Positions 1 to 10,658 of a DNA stretch of 64,000 nucleotides are shown here, piece by piece; position 1 is the first letter of the stretch; each line of letters starts with the position of its first letter. This DNA comes from an uncultured Erythrobacter sp. GTDB lineage: Bacteria; Pseudomonadota; Alphaproteobacteria; Sphingomonadales; Sphingomonadaceae. A model generated the notes under the pieces. The model did not search any database and had not been told where the DNA came from. It saw only the letters and a list, made by a program, of their open reading frames with translations. The stretch spans positions 1,671,611-1,735,610 of the forward strand of contig NZ_CANMIJ010000001.1 in assembly GCF_947497915.1 (NCBI RefSeq), given 5' to 3'. A program made the position numbers and the translations under genes.

Positions 1-221
1 GATATCTGCGCAGCGATCTGGTGGACAAGATAAAGCAAGTGATCGAACGGGATCTGCTCTCCATCTTCAAAACCTTGCGCGCCAGCCAAAGCAAGGCTGC
101 CTGTCGCAATCACTTTTGCCCCCGCCTCGGCCACAGCTTTCGCACTTCCTGCGTCCCAGATATTGAATATTACCAGCGGCTCGGCGGTGCGATGCAATTT
201 GGCAAGCGCATCTTTATTCAT
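1..221 (-). CDS. Isocitrate lyase/PEP mutase family protein (N-terminal part; cut by window edge)
   Basis: This gene runs off the left edge, so only about 73 N-terminal residues are visible. Its ATG overlaps the ada stop codon (ATGA), which indicates translational coupling and co-transcription with ada. The peptide reads through NIWDAGSAKAVAEAG and VIATGSLALAGAQGFEDG, the first strand and metal-site loop of the PEP mutase/2-methylisocitrate lyase barrel fold (family consensus NPWDAGSA...G..AIATSSAGLA..LG.PDG). Members cleave or rearrange C-C or C-P bonds next to a carboxylate using Mg2+. The substrate cannot be inferred here because the catalytic loop lies outside the window. The family call is good and the exact enzyme is unknown. 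Confidence 0.8.
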   Translation of the reverse strand, partial: MNKDALAKLHRTAEPLVIFNIWDAGSAKAVAEAGAKVIATGSLALAGAQGFEDGEQIPFDHLLYLVHQIAAQI

Positions 222-1273
222 GAATTCGTTCCACTTTCCCGGTCCAGCAATTCGGCCTTGATCTCAGGTCCATAGGCATAGCCGCCGATCGAACCATCCG
301 CTTGCACCACACGGTGGCACGGGATCAGGACGGCGATGTTGTTCGCCCCGTTCGCCCCGCCAACGGCGCGGCTTGCATTCGGGTTGCCCAGCGTAGCAGC
401 AAGCTGACCGTAACTACGCGTTTCGCCTGCGGGAATTTGGCGCAAGGCCTGCCAAACGCGCTGCTGGAATGCGGTGCCTTTCACGTCGAGCGGGATGGCG
501 GAGGCATCGTTCGCAGGCTCCTCCACCGCCGCCACGACTTGCTCAAACAAGGCGCGGAAACCTTCGCCGCCTTGCACCAGTTCAGCCTTGGGGAAACGCG
601 CGCGCAATTGCTCTTCGCCTTCGTTGAAAGACAGGCAGCACACGCCCTTCTCGGTCGCGGCGACCAGCATCTGGCCAATCGATGTTGCAAGCACGCTCCA
701 ATGGATTGTGCGGCCTTTCCCGCCGTCGCGCCAATCGCTTGCCTGCATTCCCAATCGTCCTTTTGTATCTGCGTAGAACCGCGACGGCGCGGAATAGCCC
801 GCATCATACAGCGCATCGGTGACGCTGGCTCCGCCTTCAAGCGCACCTTTCACCTTTTCCTCTCTTAATGCCCGGGCAAAGGCCGAGGGAGAGAGGCCAA
901 CGGTGCGTTTGAACAGCCGCTGAAAATGGGTTGGCGAATATCCCGTAAGCTCCGCGAGTTGATCCAGCGTCTGTGACCCGTCCGCTCTGATGACAGCAAT
1001 CGCGGCAAGCACACAGGCTTCCTCTGAGCTTTGCGTATTGGGCGAACAGCGTTTGCAAGCGCGCAAGCCCGCCGCCTCTGCGTCATCACCGCAGGTGTAG
1101 AATTTCACATTCTTCCGATGCGGCGCGCGTGCGGGGCAGCTTGGGCGGCAATAGATGCCGGTTGAATGGACGCCCGTGACGAATGCGCCGTCATAGCGGC
1201 GATCTTTCGCCAGTGCGATGCGCCAGCGATCATCATCGGAAAGGTCGCGGTGTAAGGAACGGTGATCAGTCAT
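218..1273 (-). CDS. ada: Bifunctional DNA repair methyltransferase/transcriptional activator Ada
   Basis: Ada removes methyl groups from DNA phosphotriesters and O6-methylguanine by suicidal transfer to its own cysteines, and then activates the adaptive response. At 351 aa it has the full E. coli-type layout. The N-terminal zinc/phosphotriester domain carries C42 and C46 (YCRPSCPAR) and C73 and C76 (CKRC). An AraC-type helix-turn-helix lies around residues 85-180 (GYSPTHFQRLFKRTVGLSP). The C-terminal O6-alkylguanine methyltransferase domain has the active-site IPCHRVV with C319. C42 should be the regulatory methyl acceptor, equivalent to E. coli C38. The gene overlaps the following PEP mutase-like gene by 4 bp. 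Confidence 0.95.
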   Translation of the reverse strand: MTDHRSLHRDLSDDDRWRIALAKDRRYDGAFVTGVHSTGIYCRPSCPARAPHRKNVKFYTCGDDAEAAGLRACKRCSPNTQSSEEACVLAAIAVIRADGSQTLDQLAELTGYSPTHFQRLFKRTVGLSPSAFARALREEKVKGALEGGASVTDALYDAGYSAPSRFYADTKGRLGMQASDWRDGGKGRTIHWSVLATSIGQMLVAATEKGVCCLSFNEGEEQLRARFPKAELVQGGEGFRALFEQVVAAVEEPANDASAIPLDVKGTAFQQRVWQALRQIPAGETRSYGQLAATLGNPNASRAVGGANGANNIAVLIPCHRVVQADGSIGGYAYGPEIKAELLDRESGTNS

Positions 1274-1338
1274 GCACTCTTTCTAAGAGCCACTCCTGAT
1301 ACTTGCATCCCGAAGCTTGCGCTCAATAGAAGCCTGGA

Positions 1339-1989
1339 TCAGCGCGGCGTGATCGCTTCTGACAATGCGCGGCTGCGCGCCTGAAGCGATTGGACACTCG
1401 CCCCGCTGGCAACGCGGGCATAGGAATGAACAAAGACATGGCGATCGCCGACCACTGTGCCGCATGATCCGACATAGACAGGTTCTGTCTTACCATCGGA
1501 AAATGTCACCACAACTTCGCCGCCCAGATAGGCGCATTGATCGTCAGTCCCGCTGAGGCCAAAATTGACGACACGAACATCGCGGTCGCCTTCCGTTTCC
1601 TCACGCAGGTCAATCAGACCCTGCTTGCCGCCATTGTTGACGGGGAATTGCTGCTCCAATTCAGCAGCCAAGCCAGCGATAAAGTCTTCTTTCGCCATCG
1701 TCACTTTGTCGAGGCCGCGCGGGCTTTTGACCAACACGTAATCCTGTTCAAACGTGCCGCAGCGTTGCAAGTCCACAGGGGTAACGTTGCGCGTATCACC
1801 CGAAGCATACTGCTTTGCTGTGTCGGCATCATCGCCGGCTGGCAAACAAAAGCCATCAGGGACGTCGACGACAAAACGGTCTCCGTCGATTTTGAAACCA
1901 AGCTGCTGGGTCTGGGCCGATGCCGCGGAAGCTGTCAAAGCCAGCGCGCCAGCGACCATCGAAATGCAAAATCCGCGAGTTGTCATCAC
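1339..1989 (-). CDS. Secreted protein of unknown function
   Basis: This 216-aa protein has a clear Sec signal peptide (about residues 1-26: MMTTRG, then a hydrophobic stretch ending ASAASA-Q). The mature part is rich in acidic residues and has four cysteines, in PDGFCLPAG, LQRCGTFEQ, DQCAYLGGE and VGSCGTVVG, which suggests two periplasmic disulfides. I recognise no family. It is divergent from the protease gene at 2104, with a 114-bp shared upstream region. That region holds the short inverted repeat TTATC-TCTC-GATAA at about 2044-2057, which could be an operator. Nothing in the sequence indicates catalysis. Confidence 0.7.
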   Translation of the reverse strand: MMTTRGFCISMVAGALALTASAASAQTQQLGFKIDGDRFVVDVPDGFCLPAGDDADTAKQYASGDTRNVTPVDLQRCGTFEQDYVLVKSPRGLDKVTMAKEDFIAGLAAELEQQFPVNNGGKQGLIDLREETEGDRDVRVVNFGLSGTDDQCAYLGGEVVVTFSDGKTEPVYVGSCGTVVGDRHVFVHSYARVASGASVQSLQARSRALSEAITPR

Positions 1990-2103
1990 AATCCTCTTTG
2001 ACCTTAGGCCACTAAACCGTCCATTACGGAAACCACAATCGCTTTATCTCTCGATAAGAGCAATGGCCAAGTCGTAACATTTTTATTGGATTTACCCTAA
2101 AAA

Positions 2104-3741
2104 GTGCACTCATTTACCCACGAATTGCTCCGCTGCGTTCACAAAGCTGTTGCGGCAGTCGCCCTTTTGGCCGCCGCGGTGATTGGCGTCCCCGCCTCGG
2201 CCGACGCTGGCGATGTGGATGCCGCCGCACGCGGCGTCGTGCGCGTGGTGCTGGTGAATCAGGCGGGCGAGGAATTGATCCCTGTCACCCATGGCAGCGG
2301 CTTTGCAGTCACGTCCAACCGGATCGTCACCAACGCGCATGTCATTCGCGAGGCTTTGCAGGACGACACTTTGCGCATCGGCATTGTGCCGAGCGAAGGC
2401 GGGGATAGCGCGTTTGTCCGGCCCGTCGCCGTAAGCCCGCGCAACGATTTGGCCCTGCTAGAGATTATCGACAGCAATCTGCGTCTGCCTCCGCTCACCA
2501 TGGCGGGCGGCGTCAGCAGCGGTATGGGCGAGGTTTCGGCTGTCGGTTATCCGATGAATGTCGATCTAGCTCAGGGGCTGGAGATCAGCGACATCTTCAC
2601 CGCCCAACCGCCGGTGAAAAGCCGAGGTTTTCTGTCGGGTGAGAGGCCAAGCCGCCAGTTTGACACGATCCTTCACACGGCACCAATCGCGCGCGGAAAT
2701 TCCGGTGGCCCGCTCCTCGATGGCTGCGGGCGCGTTCTAGGCGTCAATTCCTTTGGTGCAGATTCGGATGGATCGGACGCGGAGTTCTATTTCGCGGTGT
2801 CCTTGCGCGAGCTGCTGCCGTTCCTGCGCGCAAACGATATCGAACCGCGCACCAATGCGCTGCCTTGCCGCTCTATCGAAGAGCTAAACGCCGCTGAACG
2901 CGCCCGCTTTGATGCCGAACGCGCAGAGGCACAAACCCGCATCGAAGCACGCGAAGAGGCCATGCGCGAAGCAAAGGCCGAAGCGCGAATGAAGGCGCAG
3001 CTCGAAGTTATGGAGGAACGCGACAATGCGATGGCTGTCGCGCTCGTCTTGCTGCTTGTGGGCATCGGATCAGGTTATGCCGCGACGCAATTGCGCGCTC
3101 AGGGCCGGAGCGATCCCGATGGTTATCCCAACGCGCAGACCCGCTCCATGATCGTGGGCGGTATCGCAGGCGCGGCCTTTATCGGCACCGTGCTCATCTG
3201 GGTAACCCGCCCCGGCTACAGCGAGATCGAAGACCGCGTCGCCGCTGCCTTGGAGGAAGCAGAGGGCAATGGAGGCCAAGACGGCTCCCAGCCCATCTCA
3301 TTTGCCGGCGACGGATCGCTGATTTGCACATTGGTGCCAGAGCGCAGCCGGATCACTGGCGCGCGAACGGACGATGTCGAGTTTTCATGGGCGGCGGATG
3401 GCTGCGTCAACGAACGCACGCAATATGGCCAAAGCAGCGGGGACTGGGCGCGGGTCTTCGTACCCAACGATGAAGCCGCCGTTTCGGTGAACACATACGA
3501 TCCGCAAACGCGCATCTTCCGCACAGATCGTTTCCTTTTGAGCCGCGCCGATATGGAAGCCGCCCGCGAAGTGCGCGGCGCCTACACCCCGCCTGCTTGC
3601 GGCGTAACAGATGGCGCGCGCATATTGGGCGAGCAACAATCCGGCGTCATCGCGCAATTGCCAACCCGCCCGAATGAACGACTCGTCTATACTTGCGAGG
3701 CTTCATCGGCAGCAGGCGCAGATCAAGGCGAAGAGCTGTAA
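2104..3741 (+). CDS. Membrane-anchored trypsin-like (S1C) serine protease with coiled coil
   Basis: The 545-aa protein starts at GTG with a signal peptide ending near A32. A chymotrypsin/HtrA-fold protease domain (about 40-240) has an intact triad: H79 in TNAHV, D115 in NDLALLE and S200 in GNSGGP. It is followed by a highly charged predicted coiled coil (about 262-305, repeated ERA/EAR/KAEA), then two hydrophobic segments (about 310-327 and 350-367). The roughly 175-residue C-terminal region contains three cysteines. There is no PDZ domain, so this is not a DegP/DegS orthologue. The likely arrangement is a periplasmic protease domain tied to the inner membrane by a helical hairpin. The substrate is unknown. 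Confidence 0.85.
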   Translation: MHSFTHELLRCVHKAVAAVALLAAAVIGVPASADAGDVDAAARGVVRVVLVNQAGEELIPVTHGSGFAVTSNRIVTNAHVIREALQDDTLRIGIVPSEGGDSAFVRPVAVSPRNDLALLEIIDSNLRLPPLTMAGGVSSGMGEVSAVGYPMNVDLAQGLEISDIFTAQPPVKSRGFLSGERPSRQFDTILHTAPIARGNSGGPLLDGCGRVLGVNSFGADSDGSDAEFYFAVSLRELLPFLRANDIEPRTNALPCRSIEELNAAERARFDAERAEAQTRIEAREEAMREAKAEARMKAQLEVMEERDNAMAVALVLLLVGIGSGYAATQLRAQGRSDPDGYPNAQTRSMIVGGIAGAAFIGTVLIWVTRPGYSEIEDRVAAALEEAEGNGGQDGSQPISFAGDGSLICTLVPERSRITGARTDDVEFSWAADGCVNERTQYGQSSGDWARVFVPNDEAAVSVNTYDPQTRIFRTDRFLLSRADMEAAREVRGAYTPPACGVTDGARILGEQQSGVIAQLPTRPNERLVYTCEASSAAGADQGEEL

Positions 3742-3778
3742 TGTCTCCGTGCCGATCAAACGAGGTATAGAGGAAACC

Positions 3779-4165
3779 ATGCAAACTCTTTCCAAGCTCG
3801 CCATTGGCCTGATCGCCCTACTCCACCTTTATATAGCGTGGTTTGAGATGTTCGCTTGGACAACGCGCGGGCCTAAGGTGTTTGCCTCTTTTCCCGCAGA
3901 GCTGTTTGAGCCGACGATACCGATGGCCGCCAATCAAGGCCTGTATAATGCGTTTTTGGCGGCGGGCCTGATCTGGTCGCTTGTGATCAAAGACCCGCAA
4001 TGGCGGTTCAAAGTCGCATTATGCTTCCTAATTTTCGTGGCGGTCGCGGGTATCTTCGGCGCGGCGACCGTCTCACCCCGTATAATGGTGGTTCAGACGG
4101 TCCCCGCAATTATCGCCATGATCCTTGCCGCGCTGGCATATCGGCAAACGCCCAGCGCAGCTTAA
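3779..4165 (+). CDS. DUF1304 family membrane protein
   Basis: A 128-aa protein with four predicted transmembrane helices. It matches the DUF1304 pattern: an LHxYIxxxEMFxW motif in helix 1 (LLHLYIAWFEMFAW), then NQGLYNAFLAAGLIW, and a closing AALAYRQ. The start is the ATG at 3779, preceded by AGAGGAAACC; the frame is open further upstream but has no better ribosome site. The function of DUF1304 is not known. It lies 37 bp after the protease and may be co-transcribed with it. Its stop overlaps the stop of the convergent dioxygenase gene by 4 bp. Confidence 0.88.
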   Translation: MQTLSKLAIGLIALLHLYIAWFEMFAWTTRGPKVFASFPAELFEPTIPMAANQGLYNAFLAAGLIWSLVIKDPQWRFKVALCFLIFVAVAGIFGAATVSPRIMVVQTVPAIIAMILAALAYRQTPSAA

Positions 4166-4989
4166 GCGGCCAGCGCTTCACCCGACAACGTGATCCGGTG
4201 CATTTCGCGGCGGTGACCGGCGTAATCGTTAATCGCATTATGCCAGCTTGTGCGATTGTCCCAAATGGCGACGGTTCCCGGCTTCCATTGCAGGCGGCAG
4301 CGATTGTCATCCATTACCGCGGCATCGATCAACTTCTGAAGCAGCGGCAAGCTTTCTTCACGAGTCTGGCCAACGAAGTGAATCGTGAAACCACCATTTA
4401 TATAGAGCAGCTTGCGACCCGTTTGCGGGTGGCGGATCACAACAGGGTGGATCGCGCCGGTTTTCAGATCCTGACCGCGCAGGTTTTTACCCATATCAGT
4501 CTGCGCATACAGGCCGTCGGCTTTATAAACATGGTCTGCGGTATGGAACGCTTCGAGATTCTCGATCTCAGCTTTGATGTCATCAGGCAGCGCATCATAG
4601 GCTGCTCCCATATGCGCCCATTCGGTGTCGCCGCCGCTTGGCGGAAGATCGCGCGCGACCAAAACAGACCCCATCGCGGGGATTTGGTCATAAGAATGGT
4701 CAGTGTGCCAGGCCCCGCCAATATTGGTCGATTCGTGTGCCTCTTTCTTAACAAGAGCGATCTCCGGAAAAGCCTCGTTCAGCGGGAAATAATTGTTCAC
4801 ATCGATCCCGCCCCAACGGCGTCCGAACTTGATGTGATCCTCTGGCGAGAAATCCTGATCGCGGAACACAGCAACGCCGTGCTCGTAAATGGCCTGTTTG
4901 ACCTGCTCCATCTCTGCATCGCTGCACGAAGCAAGCGAAATACCAGAAACTTCTACACCGCAATCCGGCGCCATAGGTGTCAGTTGCAC
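4162..4989 (-). CDS. TauD/TfdA family Fe(II)/2-oxoglutarate-dependent dioxygenase
   Basis: These enzymes hydroxylate small acids such as taurine, alkyl sulfates or phenoxyacids, coupled to 2-oxoglutarate decarboxylation. The iron ligands are visible: H95 and D97 in GGAWHTDHSYD and the distal H250 in WDNRTSWH. The 2-oxoglutarate-binding Arg is in the YAGHRREMHR segment (about 260-261). I chose the GTG at 4989 (275 aa, N-terminus MQLTPMAPDCGVEVSGISL) because GGGAGAG lies just upstream and this is the usual family N-terminus. Longer starts at 5007 and 5082 are possible. An inverted repeat at 5010-5023 suggests repression by a TetR-type regulator. The substrate cannot be assigned. Confidence 0.9.
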   Translation of the reverse strand: MQLTPMAPDCGVEVSGISLASCSDAEMEQVKQAIYEHGVAVFRDQDFSPEDHIKFGRRWGGIDVNNYFPLNEAFPEIALVKKEAHESTNIGGAWHTDHSYDQIPAMGSVLVARDLPPSGGDTEWAHMGAAYDALPDDIKAEIENLEAFHTADHVYKADGLYAQTDMGKNLRGQDLKTGAIHPVVIRHPQTGRKLLYINGGFTIHFVGQTREESLPLLQKLIDAAVMDDNRCRLQWKPGTVAIWDNRTSWHNAINDYAGHRREMHRITLSGEALAA

Positions 4990-5009
4990 GATTCTCTCCC
5001 AATGCATTC

Positions 5010-5023
5010 TTACCGTTCGGTAA
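5010..5023. promoter_or_regulatory. Inverted repeat TTACCG-TT-CGGTAA, candidate TetR-family operator
   Basis: A perfect 6-bp inverted repeat with a 2-bp centre lies 21-34 bp upstream of the chosen dioxygenase start and inside its leader or promoter. ACCG-NN-CGGT cores are typical of TetR-family operators. No TetR gene is present nearby. The rest of the 4990-5212 spacer also serves the divergent atp operon and shows nothing else I can name. Confidence 0.4.
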
Positions 5024-5212
5024 ACATCTGCCACATTCCCTAACGTAATACAAGTACACTGCGACTTCGGACGACAATTCACGCGCGCTTCGCTTGCGGA
5101 ATCAGATAGACATTGCTAGGCGCGCGCCAGCTTTGAAGGAGACCCCAGGCGGGACTTCCGATCTCAAGGCGATGCATCGTTATTCTCGAAGATCCTAAAG
5201 GACATCGAACGC

Positions 5213-5767
5213 GTGGATATTTCCGCCGGAATTCAGTCTAGCCTAGCAGGCCGTTACGCCTCTGCTCTGTTCGAACTCGCAAGCGAGGCCGGAACGGTCA
5301 CCGCTGTCGAATCAGACCTCGTCAAATTGTCTGGCGCGCTCAGCGAATCGGATGACCTGCGCAGCGCGACGACCAACCCTCAGCTTTCCCGCAGCGCCCA
5401 AGGCGAAGCGATCGCTGCTGTTGGCAAGCATTTGGGTCTTGCCGACCTTACGAACAGTTTTCTCGGTGTGCTGGCGTCCAACCGCCGCCTGTCGGCCCTG
5501 CCCGATATGATCGCCGCGTTCCAAACCATCGCCGCCGCGCAGCGCGGCGAGGTTACCGCAGCAGTTTCCAGCGCGCATCCGCTTTCGGACAGCCAGCTTG
5601 CCACGCTTAAGGACAAGCTGACCGCCCGCGAGGGTCGCACTGTAATGCTTTCCGCCGATGTCGACCCCGATCTTCTCGGCGGTCTTGTCGTCACAATCGG
5701 TTCGCAGCGCATTGATGCCTCGATCCGCACTCGCCTTAATTCACTTTCCCAGGCCATGAAGGCTTAA
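5213..5767 (+). CDS. atpH: F1F0 ATP synthase subunit delta
   Basis: AtpH links the F1 head to the peripheral stalk of ATP synthase. The 184-aa protein begins at GTG with AAAGGA upstream, and has the N-terminal [10 protein letters not shown] helix and the C-terminal [22 protein letters not shown] signature of the OSCP/delta family. It is the first gene of the atpHAGDC operon. The F0 genes (a, c, b) are absent from the window, as is usual in Alphaproteobacteria, where they form a separate operon. Confidence 0.97.
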   Translation: MDISAGIQSSLAGRYASALFELASEAGTVTAVESDLVKLSGALSESDDLRSATTNPQLSRSAQGEAIAAVGKHLGLADLTNSFLGVLASNRRLSALPDMIAAFQTIAAAQRGEVTAAVSSAHPLSDSQLATLKDKLTAREGRTVMLSADVDPDLLGGLVVTIGSQRIDASIRTRLNSLSQAMKA

Positions 5768-7309
<1,542 letters not shown>

Positions 7310-7336
7310 TCCTCTCACCCAATTAGGAGCGCCTAA

Positions 7337-8209
7337 GTGCCCTCATTGAAGGAACTCAAGGATCGGATCGGGTCGGTTAAATCGACTCAGAAGATCACCA
7401 AGGCCAAACAGATGGTCGCCGCGGCAAAACTTCGCCGTGCGCAGGCTGCTGCCGAAGCGGGCCGTCCCTATGCGGAGCGTTTGAGCGCCGTCATGGCGTC
7501 GCTCGCTGGCAAGGTTTCGGGCGATAGCGCGCCGAAGCTGCTGGCTGGTACCGGATCGGACAAACGCAACCTCCTCGTCGTGGTCAACACGGACAAGGGC
7601 CTGTGCGGCGGTCTGAACTCGAACATCGTCAAGGCTGCGAAAGCCAAGGCGACGGAACTTTTGGCCGAAGGTAAGGACGTTGAGTTCTACCTCGTCGGTA
7701 AAAAAGGCCGTGCGCCGCTCAAGCGGGAGCACCCGCAGCGCATCGGCAACCACTTCGACACCTCGACTGTAAAAACGCCCGGTTTCGAAGAAGCCGACGC
7801 GATTGCAGCCGAGCTGATCGCGATGTTTGACGACAACAAATTCGACGTTGCGCATCTGATCTACCCGACATTCCAGTCGGCTCTGGTTCAAAACCCTACG
7901 GTCAACCAGTTGATCCCTGTGCCATCGCCCGAAGGCGACGGAGATGGCGGTGACGCTGTGGTTGAATATGAGCCCGGCGAAGAAGAAATCCTCGAAGAGC
8001 TGCTGCCACGTTACGTGAAAACGCAGCTGTTCGGCGCTCTGCTTGAACGCGAAGCATCGGAGCAAGGCGCTTCGATGACCGCCATGGACAACGCCACGCG
8101 CAACGCAGGCGATTTGATCAACAAGCTGACCATTGAATACAACCGCCGCCGTCAGGCCGCGATCACCACCGAACTCATCGAAATTATTGCTGGCGCGGAA
8201 GCGCTGTAA
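7337..8209 (+). CDS. atpG: F1F0 ATP synthase subunit gamma
   Basis: Gamma is the rotor shaft of F1 (290 aa). The GTG start follows TTAGGAGCG. The N-terminal [31 protein letters not shown] segment and the C-terminal helix containing [16 protein letters not shown] are the family signatures. An acidic, glycine-rich insertion ([21 protein letters not shown], about residues 196-215) lies before the C-terminal domain. It is somewhat longer than in E. coli and is the only unusual feature. Confidence 0.97.
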   Translation: MPSLKELKDRIGSVKSTQKITKAKQMVAAAKLRRAQAAAEAGRPYAERLSAVMASLAGKVSGDSAPKLLAGTGSDKRNLLVVVNTDKGLCGGLNSNIVKAAKAKATELLAEGKDVEFYLVGKKGRAPLKREHPQRIGNHFDTSTVKTPGFEEADAIAAELIAMFDDNKFDVAHLIYPTFQSALVQNPTVNQLIPVPSPEGDGDGGDAVVEYEPGEEEILEELLPRYVKTQLFGALLEREASEQGASMTAMDNATRNAGDLINKLTIEYNRRRQAAITTELIEIIAGAEAL

Positions 8210-9688
<1,479 letters not shown>

Positions 9689-9693
9689 TTCAA

Positions 9694-9951
9694 ATGGCAC
9701 TTCACTTTGAACTCGTAACCCCGGCCAAGCAGGTCCGTAGCGAAGACGTCCATATGGTCGTCGTGCCCGGCAGCGAAGGTGAATTCGGCGTCTTGGAAGG
9801 CCATGCACCTTTCATGTCGACCATTCGTGACGGTGCGGTGCAGGTCTTCAAAACCGAAGGCGCAGCTCCGGAGCTTATTGAAGTGCGCGGCGGCTTTGCC
9901 GAAGTGGGCGAAAACGGTCTGACCGTTCTTGCCGAACACGTCGAAGCGTAA
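9694..9951 (+). CDS. atpC: F1F0 ATP synthase subunit epsilon
   Basis: This 85-aa protein corresponds to the N-terminal beta-sandwich domain of epsilon only ([12 protein letters not shown]...[27 protein letters not shown]). The C-terminal helical hairpin that inhibits ATP hydrolysis in E. coli epsilon (about 135 aa) is missing. A short epsilon of this kind is common in Alphaproteobacteria, where other factors such as the zeta subunit can restrain ATPase activity. The gene follows atpD by 5 bp and is the last gene of the operon. Confidence 0.95.
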   Translation: MALHFELVTPAKQVRSEDVHMVVVPGSEGEFGVLEGHAPFMSTIRDGAVQVFKTEGAAPELIEVRGGFAEVGENGLTVLAEHVEA

Positions 9952-9973
9952 GCGCTTTGCACCATAGAACATG

Positions 9974-10004
9974 AAAAGGGCGGCCTGTTGGGGTCGCCCT
10001 TTTT
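9974..10004. terminator. Rho-independent terminator after the atp operon (bidirectional)
   Basis: AAGGGCG and CGCCCTT form a stem around a roughly 12-nt loop, followed by a T run on the + strand and preceded by an A run that serves the - strand. It lies between the convergent atpC and the reverse gene ending at 10027, so it can end both transcripts. Confidence 0.8.
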
Positions 10005-10026
10005 CGTTGCACGCCGAATGATCGCC

Positions 10027-10497
10027 TTACGCAGCGATGAGAGCCCGCCGGTTTCTGCCGCTATATTGCTCAAGGTTGAGCACGCTCTGGCTGAAATTCG
10101 CAGCGATCTGCAAATCTTCGCGCACGGCCTCTTCCTGCCAGTTCTCGATATCGGCGGATCCATTCTCCGGCACCGCGCGCTCTTCGAGCAATTCGCGAAG
10201 GCGCGACGTTCCCGCTTTCACCAAGTCGCTGTCGATCATGTTCAAAACAGACCGGTGCGGTTGTTGAACAAAATACAGCACCACGTTCTGGCCGGTTTGC
10301 GCCAAAACACGCATCGGCATGCTCAGGAAATCGCGCACAATCAAAGCAGTCAATTGATCGCTGGGCAGGCCCACGTCTTCGCTGACGATGATCTCTGCAT
10401 GACTTTCTGTCACCCAGAGGATGCTGACGGAATGGCTTACACCCTTGATCCAAAGAGTGGTGGCAAAGCCTTGGCGGGTGGGTGTGCTGTTATGCAT
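10027..10497 (-). CDS. Hypothetical protein, 156 aa
   Basis: A soluble protein without a signal peptide or membrane helix. AAGGAAAC stands at good distance before the ATG. Recognisable stretches include GVSHSVSILWVTESHAEIIVSED, FLSMPMRVLAQTGQNVVLYF and a helical C-terminal half with several Glu/Arg pairs. I do not recognise the family. The opposite strand is also open, but the reverse frame is preferred because it has a ribosome site and ends just before the terminator. It may have its own promoter in the 10498-10658 spacer shared with the S9 peptidase gene. Confidence 0.65.
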   Translation of the reverse strand: MHNSTPTRQGFATTLWIKGVSHSVSILWVTESHAEIIVSEDVGLPSDQLTALIVRDFLSMPMRVLAQTGQNVVLYFVQQPHRSVLNMIDSDLVKAGTSRLRELLEERAVPENGSADIENWQEEAVREDLQIAANFSQSVLNLEQYSGRNRRALIAA

Positions 10498-10658
10498 CTT
10501 ATGTTTCCTTGCGATCCGATGCCTCGTTGGGCTCTGACCGTTTGGTAGGCGGAAAAAGTTAAGAAGCGTTCACTCTCTCGCGTAAACCCTCGTAACATTT
10601 GCAATTCGCTGCCTGTGTCTCCACATTCAATGCAGCATTTTCCCGAAGGAGAGGACTT

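Noticed and set aside
4000..5043. 347-codon forward frame across the dioxygenase gene
   Set aside because: The reverse frame carries all iron ligands of the TauD family; the forward frame is its shadow and also overlaps DUF1304.
9988..10548. Forward 186-codon frame opposite the 156-aa hypothetical gene
   Set aside because: It begins inside the atp terminator and lacks a ribosome site. The reverse frame has AAGGAAAC at the right distance.
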